From: an uncultured Verrucomicrobiota bacterium
Lineage (GTDB): Bacteria; Verrucomicrobiota; Verrucomicrobiia; Opitutales; Opitutaceae
Length of the DNA stretch: 64,000 nucleotides
Assembly: GCA_903898675.1 (NCBI GenBank)
Contig: CAIUGM010000002.1
Span: 62,001-126,000 of the forward strand
Direction: 5' to 3'
Part shown: in pieces, positions 43,289 to 51,554 of the stretch
How the letters are laid out: the number at the start of each line of letters is the position of its first letter
Position numbering within the stretch: position 1 is the first letter of the stretch
The notes under the pieces: generated by a model
The model's database searches: none
The model's input: the letters and a program-made list of their open reading frames with translations, nothing else
Told to the model about the DNA's origin: nothing
Translations under genes and position numbers: made by a program

Positions 43289-45457
43289 TTAGAACGCCGT
43301 GCGCAGCATCACGCGGAGGGCAATCGGCGAGCCCGGCGAGATGTTGGTGTTACTGTCGGCGTTCACGTAGTATTTCCGGTTCAGCAGGTTTTCGACGTTG
43401 GCCTGCAGGCGCCACTTGGGGTTGATCGCGTAGTAGACGGCCGCGTCGAACCGGGTGTAGCCCGGGAGTGTGACGGTGTTGTCCACGTTCGTGAACATGC
43501 CGGAGCGGTAAATCACGCCGAGGCCGGCCCCAAATTTACGGCTGAACTGATATTTGTTCCAGAGGGAGAAGTTGTGGTGTGGCACCTGCGCGACCTGCGC
43601 GCCGGCCACCGCGGCCGTGGTGGCGCTGCGGATCACGGCATCCTGATAGGCATAGCCGCCGGCAATGCTCCAGGCCTTGGTGACGCTACCGTTCACCCCG
43701 ATTTCGAGTCCATCGGTGCGCGTGCGGCCCGTCTGGATGATGCGCGTCGGATCGTTCGGATCGGTCGCCCGCGTGTTGGTCCGGTCCAGTTCATAGACCG
43801 CCGTGGTCAGCGCGAAGCGGCTGGTGAGGTCCCACTTTAGGCCGAGCTCGTGATTGGTGAATTTCTCCGGCTTCACCTGCTGCGTGATCGTGGTGAGCGA
43901 GGAGAACTGGTCGCCGGAACTGGGCAGATAGGACACGCTGTAGTTGGCGTACACGGAGGCCTGCGGGACCGGCTTGTAGATCAGGCCGACGCGCGGCGAG
44001 ACGAGATTGTCCTTCCGGCCCAGGGTGTCGCCGGTGCGGTTGTTGTGATATTGCAGGTCGAAGGAATCAAAACGAAGGCCGGCGATGCCCTGGAAGTGCG
44101 GCGAGAACTCCACCTGGTCCTGCGCGTAGATCGCGGCGAGGTTGGTGATGAGGTGATTGTTCGCGTCGGTCGCGCTCTGGCGGAAACTGGCCGGCGTGGT
44201 CAGCAACGGGTTGTCGCACGGCACCAGCAGGGAAGTGGCGGTGCTGTTGAAATAGCCGGTGTTGCGGAAATTGTCGGTCAGCTGCCGGCCCAGTTCCAGG
44301 CCCCCGAGGACGGTGTGGCGGACCGCCCCGGTCTGAGCCGCGTAGGTCAGATCGGTCTGGTTGAAGAGATTGCGGCGCTTGGTGTCGTTGTTGTAGGCCG
44401 TCAGGACAACCTGGGTCGCGGCGGCGTTCACCGCGCCGGGCACATAGTTTTGGTAGAACCGGTCGTAGTCGCCGTACAAGGTGCGGTTCCGGATGTTCAG
44501 TTCACCGGCCTGATGCTCAATGGTACCGGAGAGCAGGCTCACGTTCGCGCGCACCTGACTGTTGTCCGGGTCGCCGTAGTAGGTGCTGATCGGGACGTCA
44601 GCCGGCCGGCCGAGGAACGAGGTCACACCGCGATCCGCGACGCGGGTGTCATGGAGGTATTCGTAGCCCAGCGTGACCTTGGTGTCCTTGGTGGAGCCAA
44701 AGGTGAACGTGGGGTTGATCGCGGAGCGTTTGAGTGTGACATAGTGCCGGAAGCTGCCGGAGTCCTCGGCCAGGGCGTTGAGCCGGAAGGCCGCCCGCTC
44801 ACTGAGCGGTTCGTTGAAGTCGAGGGTCGCGCGGGCAGTGCCGTAGGAGCCGGCTTCCAGCGTGATTTCGCGCACCGGGGTAAACCCGGCTTCCTTGCTC
44901 ACGCGATTGATCAGGCCGCCGCCGCCGCCGCGGCCAAAGAGCATCGCATTGGGGCCGCGCAGGACTTCGACGCGGCTCAGGTTGTAGAGGTCGCGGTAGT
45001 ACTGCACGTCATCGCGCACGCCGTTCAGGAAGAAGTCGGCGGAGGAGCTGTTGCCGCGGAACACGATTTGATCGCGATTATTTTCGCCTTGGATGGAGGT
45101 GATGCCGGGCACGTACCGCACGACGTCGCCCAGGCTCAACATCTGTTGATCCTTGATCTGTTCCTCCGAGACGATCGTCAGGGACTGGGGCACATTGACC
45201 AGCGCGGTGTTGGTCTTGGTGGCGGTGAGGGCTTGTTCCACCCGGTAGATTTTCGACTCCGCCCGCTGGCCGGTGACTTCAACGTTATCGAGCTGGATCG
45301 GCTGGTCATCGGCCTCGCCGGCGGCCTGTACTCCATCCCCGGGACTTGCTTGGGCGGTTAAGGCCACCGTGAGCGAAACGATCGCGATCGCGGCAAGGCG
45401 GTTCACACGGGTTAATATGCGAGACTCAGTCTCAGCGGGTGAGTGGGTTGATTTCAT
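43289..45457 (-). CDS. TonB-dependent siderophore receptor
   Basis: 722 aa. Signal peptide at the N-terminus (RLAAIAIVSLTVALTAQA), a plug domain (TNTALVNVPQSLTIVSEEQI, RVEVLRGPNAMLFGRGGGGG) and a 22-strand barrel ending in Phe (RVMLRTAF), as outer-membrane proteins do. The pattern fits the TIGR01783-like catecholate/ferrichrome receptor group (Fiu/FhuA relatives). It imports ferric siderophore with energy from TonB-ExbBD, which are not in the window. Fur-like palindromes and a 41-codon ORF lie upstream on the same strand. Confidence 0.93.
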   Translation of the reverse strand: MKSTHSPAETESRILTRVNRLAAIAIVSLTVALTAQASPGDGVQAAGEADDQPIQLDNVEVTGQRAESKIYRVEQALTATKTNTALVNVPQSLTIVSEEQIKDQQMLSLGDVVRYVPGITSIQGENNRDQIVFRGNSSSADFFLNGVRDDVQYYRDLYNLSRVEVLRGPNAMLFGRGGGGGLINRVSKEAGFTPVREITLEAGSYGTARATLDFNEPLSERAAFRLNALAEDSGSFRHYVTLKRSAINPTFTFGSTKDTKVTLGYEYLHDTRVADRGVTSFLGRPADVPISTYYGDPDNSQVRANVSLLSGTIEHQAGELNIRNRTLYGDYDRFYQNYVPGAVNAAATQVVLTAYNNDTKRRNLFNQTDLTYAAQTGAVRHTVLGGLELGRQLTDNFRNTGYFNSTATSLLVPCDNPLLTTPASFRQSATDANNHLITNLAAIYAQDQVEFSPHFQGIAGLRFDSFDLQYHNNRTGDTLGRKDNLVSPRVGLIYKPVPQASVYANYSVSYLPSSGDQFSSLTTITQQVKPEKFTNHELGLKWDLTSRFALTTAVYELDRTNTRATDPNDPTRIIQTGRTRTDGLEIGVNGSVTKAWSIAGGYAYQDAVIRSATTAAVAGAQVAQVPHHNFSLWNKYQFSRKFGAGLGVIYRSGMFTNVDNTVTLPGYTRFDAAVYYAINPKWRLQANVENLLNRKYYVNADSNTNISPGSPIALRVMLRTAF

Positions 45458-45547
45458 GGGTGGTAAATGGGTTCAGTCCGCCGCCGGCCTGGGTGAATTT
45501 GAATCGCTCGAACCGTGAGCTGGGCCAGGGAACGTGACGGCGGCGGA

Positions 45548-45673
45548 CTAAATTGGTCCAAATGCGTGCAGGCAGAGAACGAAAGCCAGCAAGACTCCCA
45601 CCGCTGCCACTGCGCCCAGCGCGAACCGGAGATCGGCGCGGCTAATCGAAGACTGGCGATACGAAGTTTTCAT
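45548..45673 (-). CDS. 41-residue single-pass membrane protein (predicted, unannotated size)
   Basis: Starts with the ATG at 45673 and ends with TAG at 45548, 90 nt before the receptor start and in the same direction. It reads MKTSYRQSSISRADLRF, then a hydrophobic helix (ALGAVAAVGVLLAFVL, CLHAF) and GPI: a basic N-terminus followed by one membrane segment. No Shine-Dalgarno is obvious. The location between the operator-like palindromes and the receptor gene suggests co-expression with siderophore uptake. Chance is not excluded for so short a frame. Confidence 0.5.
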   Translation of the reverse strand: MKTSYRQSSISRADLRFALGAVAAVGVLLAFVLCLHAFGPI

Positions 45674-45695
45674 TTGGAATATCTAGATATGAGTA

Positions 45696-45740
45696 TGAGA
45701 CACATTCTCATGTCAACTATTCATTTGAGACACTGTCTCA
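45696..45740. promoter_or_regulatory. Twin operator-like palindromes (Fur-type candidate)
   Basis: TGAGACACATTCTCA (45696-45710) and TGAGACACTGTCTCA (45726-45740, a perfect 7-1-7 palindrome) lie with centres 30 nt apart, about three helical turns. The 7-1-7 design matches the architecture of Fur boxes, though the bases differ from the E. coli consensus. They are upstream of both the minus-strand 41-aa ORF/receptor and plus-strand aroB; the receptor is the more likely target. Confidence 0.65.
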
Positions 45741-45795
45741 TAAACGATAAATAACAGGCATTGACCTGTGCAAGTAGCTGGTTTTAAAGGTATCT

Positions 45796-46881
45796 ATGAC
45801 ACAGGGGCTGACAGTTGAATTGGGAGACAGAAGTTACCCGATTCATTTTTCCAACGATGCGAGTGGGACCATTATCGGAGCGTTGGCTGAATTCACGCGC
45901 TCGGCCAAGGAAGCCGCTCTGTTGACAGATGAGGGAGTTGCGCGCGCTCAGGCTGGCTTCATCGCGAAGACCTTCGGTGGTGTTCCACGCATTACGGTGG
46001 GTGAAGGCGAGGCGGCGAAGTCGCTGCCGGTTTTTGGTCATGTGCAGGATTTCCTGGCTGGCAGCAAAGTCAGCCGGCAGGGAGTGCTTTGGGTGCTGGG
46101 TGGAGGGGTTCCAGGCGATCTCGGCGGCTTTGCCGCGGCAAGTTACCTGCGTGGGATCGATTACGTACAAGTGCCCACCACGCTGCTGGCGATGGTGGAC
46201 AGTTCGGTCGGTGGGAAAACGGGCCTGAATCTTGCGGCGGGAAAAAACCTGGTGGGCGCCTTTCATCATCCGCGGGCCGTTTATATCGCCACGGAATTCC
46301 TGCAGACTTTGCCGGCCCGCGAATTTGCCGCCGGCATGGCCGAGGTGATCAAGTACGGTTTGCTCGGCGATGCCGACCTGTATGCCCGGCTGGAGCGGCA
46401 GGTCATGACCGCTGCTAGCCCGGAGCTTCCGGCGGTTATTCGTCGGTGCTGTGAAATGAAGGCGGCGATCGTCCGGGCGGACGAACGCGAGACGGCGGCC
46501 GAGGGCGGCCGGGCGCTGCTTAATCTCGGGCACACTTTCGGTCACGCCATCGAGCAGGTAACGGGTTTCGGGGTTTACCTCCATGGGGAAGCCGTCGCGA
46601 TCGGCCTTGCCGCCGCGGCGCGGCTTTCGCGCGAGTTGGGTTACCTCAGCGCCGTCGAGGTGCAGGGCATCGAGCGGGCCGTCGCCGCCCACGCACTGCC
46701 GGTGCGTTTGCGCCAGCCGCTGCCGCTGGCCGCGCTGATGGCTTCGATGCAGCACGACAAGAAGGTGCGCGCGGGCCGCCTGCGCTTCGTGGTGCTCAAG
46801 CGGCCCGGCGAGGCGGCCACGCAGTCGGACATTGATCCGGCGCGGGTCGAAACCGTCTGGCGCGAACTGGGGGCCGGCTAA
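45796..46881 (+). CDS. aroB: 3-dehydroquinate synthase
   Basis: 361 aa, second step of the shikimate pathway (NAD- and metal-dependent). Blocks visible: LGGGVPGDLGGFAAASYLRG (residues ~102), VPTTLLAMVDSSVGGKTGLN, NLVGAFHHPRAVYI, GMAEVIKYGLLGD, and LNLGHTFGHAIE with the metal-binding His. AAAGG five nt upstream of the ATG is a good ribosome-binding site. A possible TTGACC...TTTAAA promoter overlaps the gap (45761-45788). Confidence 0.95.
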   Translation: MTQGLTVELGDRSYPIHFSNDASGTIIGALAEFTRSAKEAALLTDEGVARAQAGFIAKTFGGVPRITVGEGEAAKSLPVFGHVQDFLAGSKVSRQGVLWVLGGGVPGDLGGFAAASYLRGIDYVQVPTTLLAMVDSSVGGKTGLNLAAGKNLVGAFHHPRAVYIATEFLQTLPAREFAAGMAEVIKYGLLGDADLYARLERQVMTAASPELPAVIRRCCEMKAAIVRADERETAAEGGRALLNLGHTFGHAIEQVTGFGVYLHGEAVAIGLAAAARLSRELGYLSAVEVQGIERAVAAHALPVRLRQPLPLAALMASMQHDKKVRAGRLRFVVLKRPGEAATQSDIDPARVETVWRELGAG

Positions 46882-46926
46882 AATTTGAGGTGCTATCGCG
46901 GCCCCGCCGGCTAGATTAACGATCCC

Positions 46927-47568
46927 ATGTCAGCCATCGACGAAGGCATTGTCCGCGAGTATTTCGAGCAGAACGGATTTCTGGTCCGGCAGGTGCGCAA
47001 ATACCAGGTGCAGGCGCGCCGGAAAACGGGGGACGAGGAGATCGACCTGGTGGTCTACAACCCGGCCTACGCCCGCAGTTCGCGCCGGCCCGATTTTTTC
47101 CTCTTCGCGAACGAATTGTCCTACATCCACCGGGCCATCGTGGTGGTCAAGGGCTGGCACACCGGCCGGTTCACGCCGAACATGCTCAAGAGCAGCCCGG
47201 AGATTTTCCGGTTCCTTGAGCAGAACGTGCTCAAGGAAGTCACGCGCTTCTTCCCGGTGGACGCCGACGAGCCGGGCAATGCCCCCGATGTGACCAAGAT
47301 CCTCGTGCTGCCCAGCCTGCCCATTGCCGAGCCCTTCCGCTCCCAGAGCGTGGCCATGCTCAAGGAGCACGGGGTCGACGGCATCATTTCCTTCCGTTCC
47401 ATGCTGCTCGACATCATCGAGCGCGTGGAAATCAACAAGAGCTACGGCAAGTCCGACACGCTGCAGGTCATCCGCATCCTCAAGAACTACGACCTGCTGA
47501 AGGACGCCCAGCTCGACCTGATGGCGGAGCGGTACTCCGCCCCGCGCAAGAAGCCGTCCGGATCATGA
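46927..47568 (+). CDS. Conserved hypothetical protein, possibly nuclease-fold
   Basis: 213 aa. It begins MSAIDEGIVREYFEQNGFLV and continues RRKTGDEEIDLVVYNP...FFLFANELSYIHRAIVVVKGWH. The order strand-Asp-strand-Lys (EIDLVV ... VVVKGW) recalls the PD-(D/E)xK nuclease core, but the middle acidic residue before Lys is missing, so this is only a hint. The C-terminal half is helical with no motif I know. It overlaps lpxA by ATGA, placing it in a co-translated pair with lipid A synthesis. Confidence 0.75.
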   Translation: MSAIDEGIVREYFEQNGFLVRQVRKYQVQARRKTGDEEIDLVVYNPAYARSSRRPDFFLFANELSYIHRAIVVVKGWHTGRFTPNMLKSSPEIFRFLEQNVLKEVTRFFPVDADEPGNAPDVTKILVLPSLPIAEPFRSQSVAMLKEHGVDGIISFRSMLLDIIERVEINKSYGKSDTLQVIRILKNYDLLKDAQLDLMAERYSAPRKKPSGS

Positions 47569-48329
47569 GCATCCATCCGACCGCGATTGTGGAAGACGGC
47601 GTCCAGCTGGGCGCGGGTTGCGTCATCCACGCCTACGCCATCGTGAAAAAGCACTCGGTCCTCGCGGACGGGGTGGTGGTTCACCCGTTCGCCGTGATCG
47701 GCGGGGACCCGCAGTACCTCAAGTTCGATCCCGCCACGGTTTCGGGCGTGCGCCTCGGTCCGGGCACCATCGTGCGCGAGCATGTCACCATCAGCCGCTC
47801 CATTCATCCGGGCCAGGCCACCACGGTCGGCGCCGGCTGCTTCCTGATGGCCAATGTCCACGTGGGCCACGACAGCCTGGTGGCCGACGACGTGGTGCTG
47901 GCGAACAACGTGATGCTCGCGGGCCACGTCACCGTGGGCGCGCACACCTTCCTCGGCGGCGGCGCGGGTTTCCACCAGTTTTGCCGCATCGGCGAGGGCT
48001 CCATTGTCAGCGGGCTGTCCCGGATTGCGCAGGACATTCCACCGTTCGCGATGGCGGCGGAACGCAACGAGGTCATCGGGCTCAACCTGATCGGCCTCAA
48101 GCGCCGCGGGGTTAGCCGCGCGGCGATCGCCGAGATCAAGGATGCGTTCCGAGTCGTTTACTTCAGCCCGGGCAACATTCGCGAGATCGCCGGTCAGGCG
48201 CTGGCGGGCGGGCGTTTCCAGACGCCCGAGGCGCGGCAGTTCCTGGCGTTTTTCAGCGAAGGCAAGCGGGGCTTCGCCCGCGCGCGCCGCGAGGAACTGG
48301 CCGGGGAGGGTGAAGGCGATGGCGGGTAA
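47565..48329 (+). CDS. lpxA: UDP-N-acetylglucosamine acyltransferase
   Basis: 254 aa, left-handed parallel beta-helix built from hexapeptide repeats. It starts lipid A synthesis by adding a hydroxyacyl chain to UDP-GlcNAc. Characteristic sequence: IHPTAIVEDGVQLGAGCVIH, VIGGDPQYLKFD, REHVTISRS, VHVGHDSLVADD with the catalytic His, GGGAGFHQFCRIGEG. Proves an LPS-bearing outer membrane. Its last 11 nt overlap pdxA. Confidence 0.94.
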   Translation: MSIHPTAIVEDGVQLGAGCVIHAYAIVKKHSVLADGVVVHPFAVIGGDPQYLKFDPATVSGVRLGPGTIVREHVTISRSIHPGQATTVGAGCFLMANVHVGHDSLVADDVVLANNVMLAGHVTVGAHTFLGGGAGFHQFCRIGEGSIVSGLSRIAQDIPPFAMAAERNEVIGLNLIGLKRRGVSRAAIAEIKDAFRVVYFSPGNIREIAGQALAGGRFQTPEARQFLAFFSEGKRGFARARREELAGEGEGDGG

Positions 48330-49242
48330 GCTGGCATTCACCTGCGGGGATCCGGCCGGGGTCGGTCCCGAAATCATTGCGGCGTGGCTGGCGGCCCACC
48401 CGGTGGAAGCCGGCGCGGTCGCGGTCATCGGTCCCGCCGCCTGGCTCGGCTCGCTCGTGACGGATGCGGCAAAAATCCCGGTGGGACTGGAGGAATATTC
48501 CGCGATCCCCGGGGAGCCGACCGGGGAGGGTGCGTTGGTGGCCTGGGCCGCGATGGAGCGGGCGGCGACCGGCTGCCAGCAGGGGGAATTTTCCGGCGTG
48601 GTCACCGGCCCGGTCAGCAAGGGTGCGCTGGCCCGGATCGGCTACGCGTTTCCCGGGCAGACGGAATTTTTCGCGGCCCGCTGGGGCGGCGACCCGGTCA
48701 TGGCCTTTTGCGGCGGAAAACTGCGCGTGGTGCTGGCGACCTGGCACGTCCCGCTCCACCAGGTGGCGCGGGCCCTCGGGCCTCATTTGCTCCGGCGCAC
48801 CGTGGCCGCGGCCGACCTGCTGGCGCGATCGGAGGGCATCGCCGCGCCCCGCATCGGGGTGTGCGGACTCAACCCGCATGCGGGCGAGGACGGCCTGCTG
48901 GGTTACGAGGAAAAGGACCTGCTGGATCCCGTGCTCCGGGAGCTCCAAAAGGAATTTCCCGGGCTCTCGCTCTGCCAGCCGGGCGACACGCTCTTTGCGC
49001 GGGCCCTCGCCGGCGAGTTCGACGTCGTGGTGGCGCTGTACCATGACCAGGGCCTGGCCCCCTTGAAGGTGATCGATTTCGACGTGGCAGTGAACGTGAC
49101 ACTCGGCCTCCCGTTCGTCCGGACCAGTCCCGACCACGGGACCGCGTTTGCCCTGGCCGGGAAGGGGCGGGCGAGGGCGCGCAGCTTCACCAACGCGGTC
49201 ACAGTCGCACGACGCTTGATAAATTCACGGACCGGCCATTAA
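48319..49242 (+). CDS. pdxA: 4-hydroxythreonine-4-phosphate dehydrogenase
   Basis: 307 aa, an NAD-dependent step of DXP-dependent pyridoxal phosphate synthesis. Typical motifs: FTCGDPAGVGPEI at the start, VVTGPVSKGAL, GQTEFFAARWGG, VCGLNPHAGEDGLLGYEE, ALYHDQGLAPLKVIDFD with metal-binding His, and VRTSPDHGTAFALAGKG. The ATG at 48319 fits the family N-terminus (MAGKLAFTCGDPAG). It overlaps lpxA by 11 nt. Confidence 0.94.
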   Translation: MAGKLAFTCGDPAGVGPEIIAAWLAAHPVEAGAVAVIGPAAWLGSLVTDAAKIPVGLEEYSAIPGEPTGEGALVAWAAMERAATGCQQGEFSGVVTGPVSKGALARIGYAFPGQTEFFAARWGGDPVMAFCGGKLRVVLATWHVPLHQVARALGPHLLRRTVAAADLLARSEGIAAPRIGVCGLNPHAGEDGLLGYEEKDLLDPVLRELQKEFPGLSLCQPGDTLFARALAGEFDVVVALYHDQGLAPLKVIDFDVAVNVTLGLPFVRTSPDHGTAFALAGKGRARARSFTNAVTVARRLINSRTGH

Positions 49243-49251
49243 TTGCCTGCT

Positions 49252-49632
49252 GTGTCCGTCTCCCCTCCATCCATCAGCCTGCCCGAGGGTGTGCGCGAAG
49301 GTAACGAAAACCTCGTCCAGCTCACCGCCGAGGCGGGCACCAAGGTCGCCGCGCTCATCGCGCGCGAGCAGCAGGGCGATCTCCTACGCATTGCGATCAC
49401 GGGGGGCGGCTGCAACGGCCTGAGTTACAAGCTCAAGTTCGTGCCCGAGGCCCGCAAGGGTGACATTCTGGTCCGCACCGCCGGCGTGCCGGTCGTGGTC
49501 GACCCCAAAACCGCCCTCTACCTCAAGGGAACCAAGCTGGACTACTCGGCCAAGATGGTCGCCGGTGGCTTCAAGTTTTCAAATCCCAACGCCAAGGCGA
49601 GCTGTTCGTGCGGCGAGAGCTTCAGCGTCTGA
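49252..49632 (+). CDS. A-type iron-sulfur cluster carrier (IscA/ErpA/HesB family)
   Basis: 126 aa from the GTG at 49252; a TTG at 49243 immediately after the pdxA stop is an alternative start. A-type proteins receive and hand on Fe-S clusters using three cysteines, all present: GGGCNGLSYKLKF and the C-terminal ASCSCGESF. No isc or suf genes are adjacent. The N-terminal ~20 residues are an unconserved extension. Confidence 0.88.
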   Translation: MSVSPPSISLPEGVREGNENLVQLTAEAGTKVAALIAREQQGDLLRIAITGGGCNGLSYKLKFVPEARKGDILVRTAGVPVVVDPKTALYLKGTKLDYSAKMVAGGFKFSNPNAKASCSCGESFSV

Positions 49633-49726
49633 AACGGCTGATTTCCCTCTAAATAGGTGTTGTCTTCACCCGGGTAAGACGCAAAAAACTCCTCCACTGA
49701 CCTCTCCTGCAATCCTTCCTTACTGA

Positions 49727-50371
49727 ATGGCACTTCCTTCCTCTTCGCCCGGCGGCCGCACTCCCTACAATCGCGATAATCGTCGCAACAATGATCCGTT
49801 TGCCGCCATCCGCCGGAACATGCGGATCAAGTCGCCCCAGGTCCGCGTCATCAGTCCCGAAGGCCGCCAGTTGGGGGTCATGGACACCCCGAAGGCCATC
49901 GCGCTTGCGCTGCAGTTCAACCTCGACCTCGTCGAGGTCGCCGCGGCCGCGACCCCGCCCGTCTGCCGCATCATGGATTTTGGCAAGTACGTCTACGAGG
50001 AGCAGAAGAAGACCTCGCACGTGAAGTCGACGGCGAGCAAGATCAAGGAGATCGAGTTCACCGTCCGCATCGAGAAGGGTGATTTCAACACCAAGGTGCG
50101 CCATGCCGAGGAGTTCCTCGACCACGGCAACAAGGTGAAGCTCCGCCTCAAGTTCCGCGGCCGCGAAATGGCCCACACCGAGATGGGTTTCGAGGTGATG
50201 CAGCGCGCGCTGACGGACCTCGACGGCATGGGCCATCCGGATTCGCCGCCCAAGCTGACGGGCAAGCAGATCAACGTCATGCTCTCGCCGCTGCCGGTCA
50301 ACAAGCGCAAGCCGAAGTTTCACGTCCGCGAAACGGCCCCGGCCCAGCCGCCGCCGCCCGAGGCGACCTGA
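49727..50371 (+). CDS. infC: Translation initiation factor IF-3
   Basis: 214 aa. IF-3 binds the 30S subunit and checks the start codon. N-domain: RRNMRIKSPQVRVISPEGRQ, IALALQFNLDLVEVAA, PPVCRIMDFGKYVYEEQKK; C-domain: KEIEFTVRIEKGDFNTKVRH, RLKFRGREMAHTEMG. It starts with ATG rather than the rare AUU of E. coli infC. The C-terminal Pro-rich tail is extra. rpmI and rplT, usually adjacent, do not follow. A hairpin-like GTCTT...AAGAC (49662-49680) lies upstream. Confidence 0.95.
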   Translation: MALPSSSPGGRTPYNRDNRRNNDPFAAIRRNMRIKSPQVRVISPEGRQLGVMDTPKAIALALQFNLDLVEVAAAATPPVCRIMDFGKYVYEEQKKTSHVKSTASKIKEIEFTVRIEKGDFNTKVRHAEEFLDHGNKVKLRLKFRGREMAHTEMGFEVMQRALTDLDGMGHPDSPPKLTGKQINVMLSPLPVNKRKPKFHVRETAPAQPPPPEAT

Positions 50372-50385
50372 ACGGGGCCGATGCC

Positions 50386-51546
50386 ATGGCGCGGCCCTTT
50401 GCACGCGGCCTGATTGCGGCCGCTGCCGTCTGGCTCACCGGCTGCGTTTCCGCCCAGCCACCCGCGGCCGCCGTCCGGCCCGAGGCCGTCCCTCCTGTGT
50501 CCGCTGCGCCCGCCGCCCCGGCCCGGGTGGCGCCCACCCGCCCCGCGCCCGCCCGTCCGCCCCAGCTCTGGGCGTTCACCCGGCTGCGCGGCACCGATTA
50601 TGTCAGCGTCCGCGAGGTCGCGGCGCGGTTCAACCTCAAGGCCGCCTGGACGAAGCCGGAAACCATCATGACGCTCAGCGACAGCCGGGGCGTCCGCTTC
50701 ACGTTCGAGGCCAACCAGCGGGATTTTTATTTTGACGGCCTGCGGGTCCTGCTGGGCGAGGGCGTGCTCAATGACCGGGACAGTCTCTGGGTCAGCAAGC
50801 TCGACGTGATCAAGCTCGTCGCGCCCCTCTTCAGCCCGGCCGACCACCTGGCGTTCCTGCCCGTCACGGCGCCCCGGACAATCGTACTCGATCCCGGCCA
50901 CGGCGGGAGTGATCCCGGCAAGGAGAACAAGCTGCTCGGGGTGAATGAAAAGACTCTCACCCTCGATGTCGCCCTGCGCGTGAGGAAGATCCTGGAGGCC
51001 CGCGGTTGGCGGGTACTGATGACGCGCAGCGACGACCGCGAGCTTTCGCCAATCAAGAAAAAGGACCTGCAGATGCGCGACGATTACGCCAACAGCAATC
51101 AGGCTGACCTTTACCTGAGCATTCATTTCAACTCGGTCGAAAAGGACTCGGAGCGGGTCACGGGGGTCGAGACCTACACCATGACGCCGCAGTTCATGCT
51201 TTCCGCGGCGAACCTGGAGAAGGATAAGTTGACCGATACGGCGTTCCCGGGAAACAAGCTCGATTACGCCAATCTGCTTTTTGGTGAGCAGATTCACCGC
51301 GCGATGTTGGGTGGGCTCAAGACGCCCGATCGCGGCTTCAAGCGTGGGCGCCTCGCCGTGTTGCAATTCCTCGATTGCCCCGGCGCCCTCGTCGAGTGCG
51401 GCTATCTGTCCAGCATCGTCGAGGCCCGCCGCATCGCCACCGCGGAGTTCCGGCAGAAGATCGCCGAGGCGATCGCCAGCGGCGTGCAAGGTTATGCCGA
51501 GACACTGGCGGCGTTGCGGGCCACACCCGGGTCCGCGGCGAAATAA
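50386..51546 (+). CDS. N-acetylmuramoyl-L-alanine amidase (Amidase_3), lipoprotein
   Basis: 386 aa. The N-terminus RGLIAAAAVWLTGC carries a lipobox (LTGC), followed by a Pro/Ala-rich linker (residues ~25-65), an unrecognised region, and the zinc amidase domain from about 165: IVLDPGHGGSDPGKENKLLG (His and Glu ligands) , LYLSIHFNSV with the second His, and ALVECGYLSS with the catalytic Glu. It cleaves the peptide from glycan strands in peptidoglycan. It starts 15 nt after infC. Confidence 0.9.
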   Translation: MARPFARGLIAAAAVWLTGCVSAQPPAAAVRPEAVPPVSAAPAAPARVAPTRPAPARPPQLWAFTRLRGTDYVSVREVAARFNLKAAWTKPETIMTLSDSRGVRFTFEANQRDFYFDGLRVLLGEGVLNDRDSLWVSKLDVIKLVAPLFSPADHLAFLPVTAPRTIVLDPGHGGSDPGKENKLLGVNEKTLTLDVALRVRKILEARGWRVLMTRSDDRELSPIKKKDLQMRDDYANSNQADLYLSIHFNSVEKDSERVTGVETYTMTPQFMLSAANLEKDKLTDTAFPGNKLDYANLLFGEQIHRAMLGGLKTPDRGFKRGRLAVLQFLDCPGALVECGYLSSIVEARRIATAEFRQKIAEAIASGVQGYAETLAALRATPGSAAK

Positions 51547-51554
51547 TTCTAATC

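Noticed and set aside
45515-45754. A 79-codon plus-strand frame between the receptor and aroB
   Set aside because: It runs through the twin operator palindromes, has no good ribosome-binding site and its sequence is not protein-like; the minus-strand 41-codon frame is more convincing.
49633-49726. A ribosomal-protein leader or AUU start for infC
   Set aside because: infC begins with ATG and is not followed by rpmI/rplT; only a short GTCTT...AAGAC hairpin is visible, too little to name a regulator.
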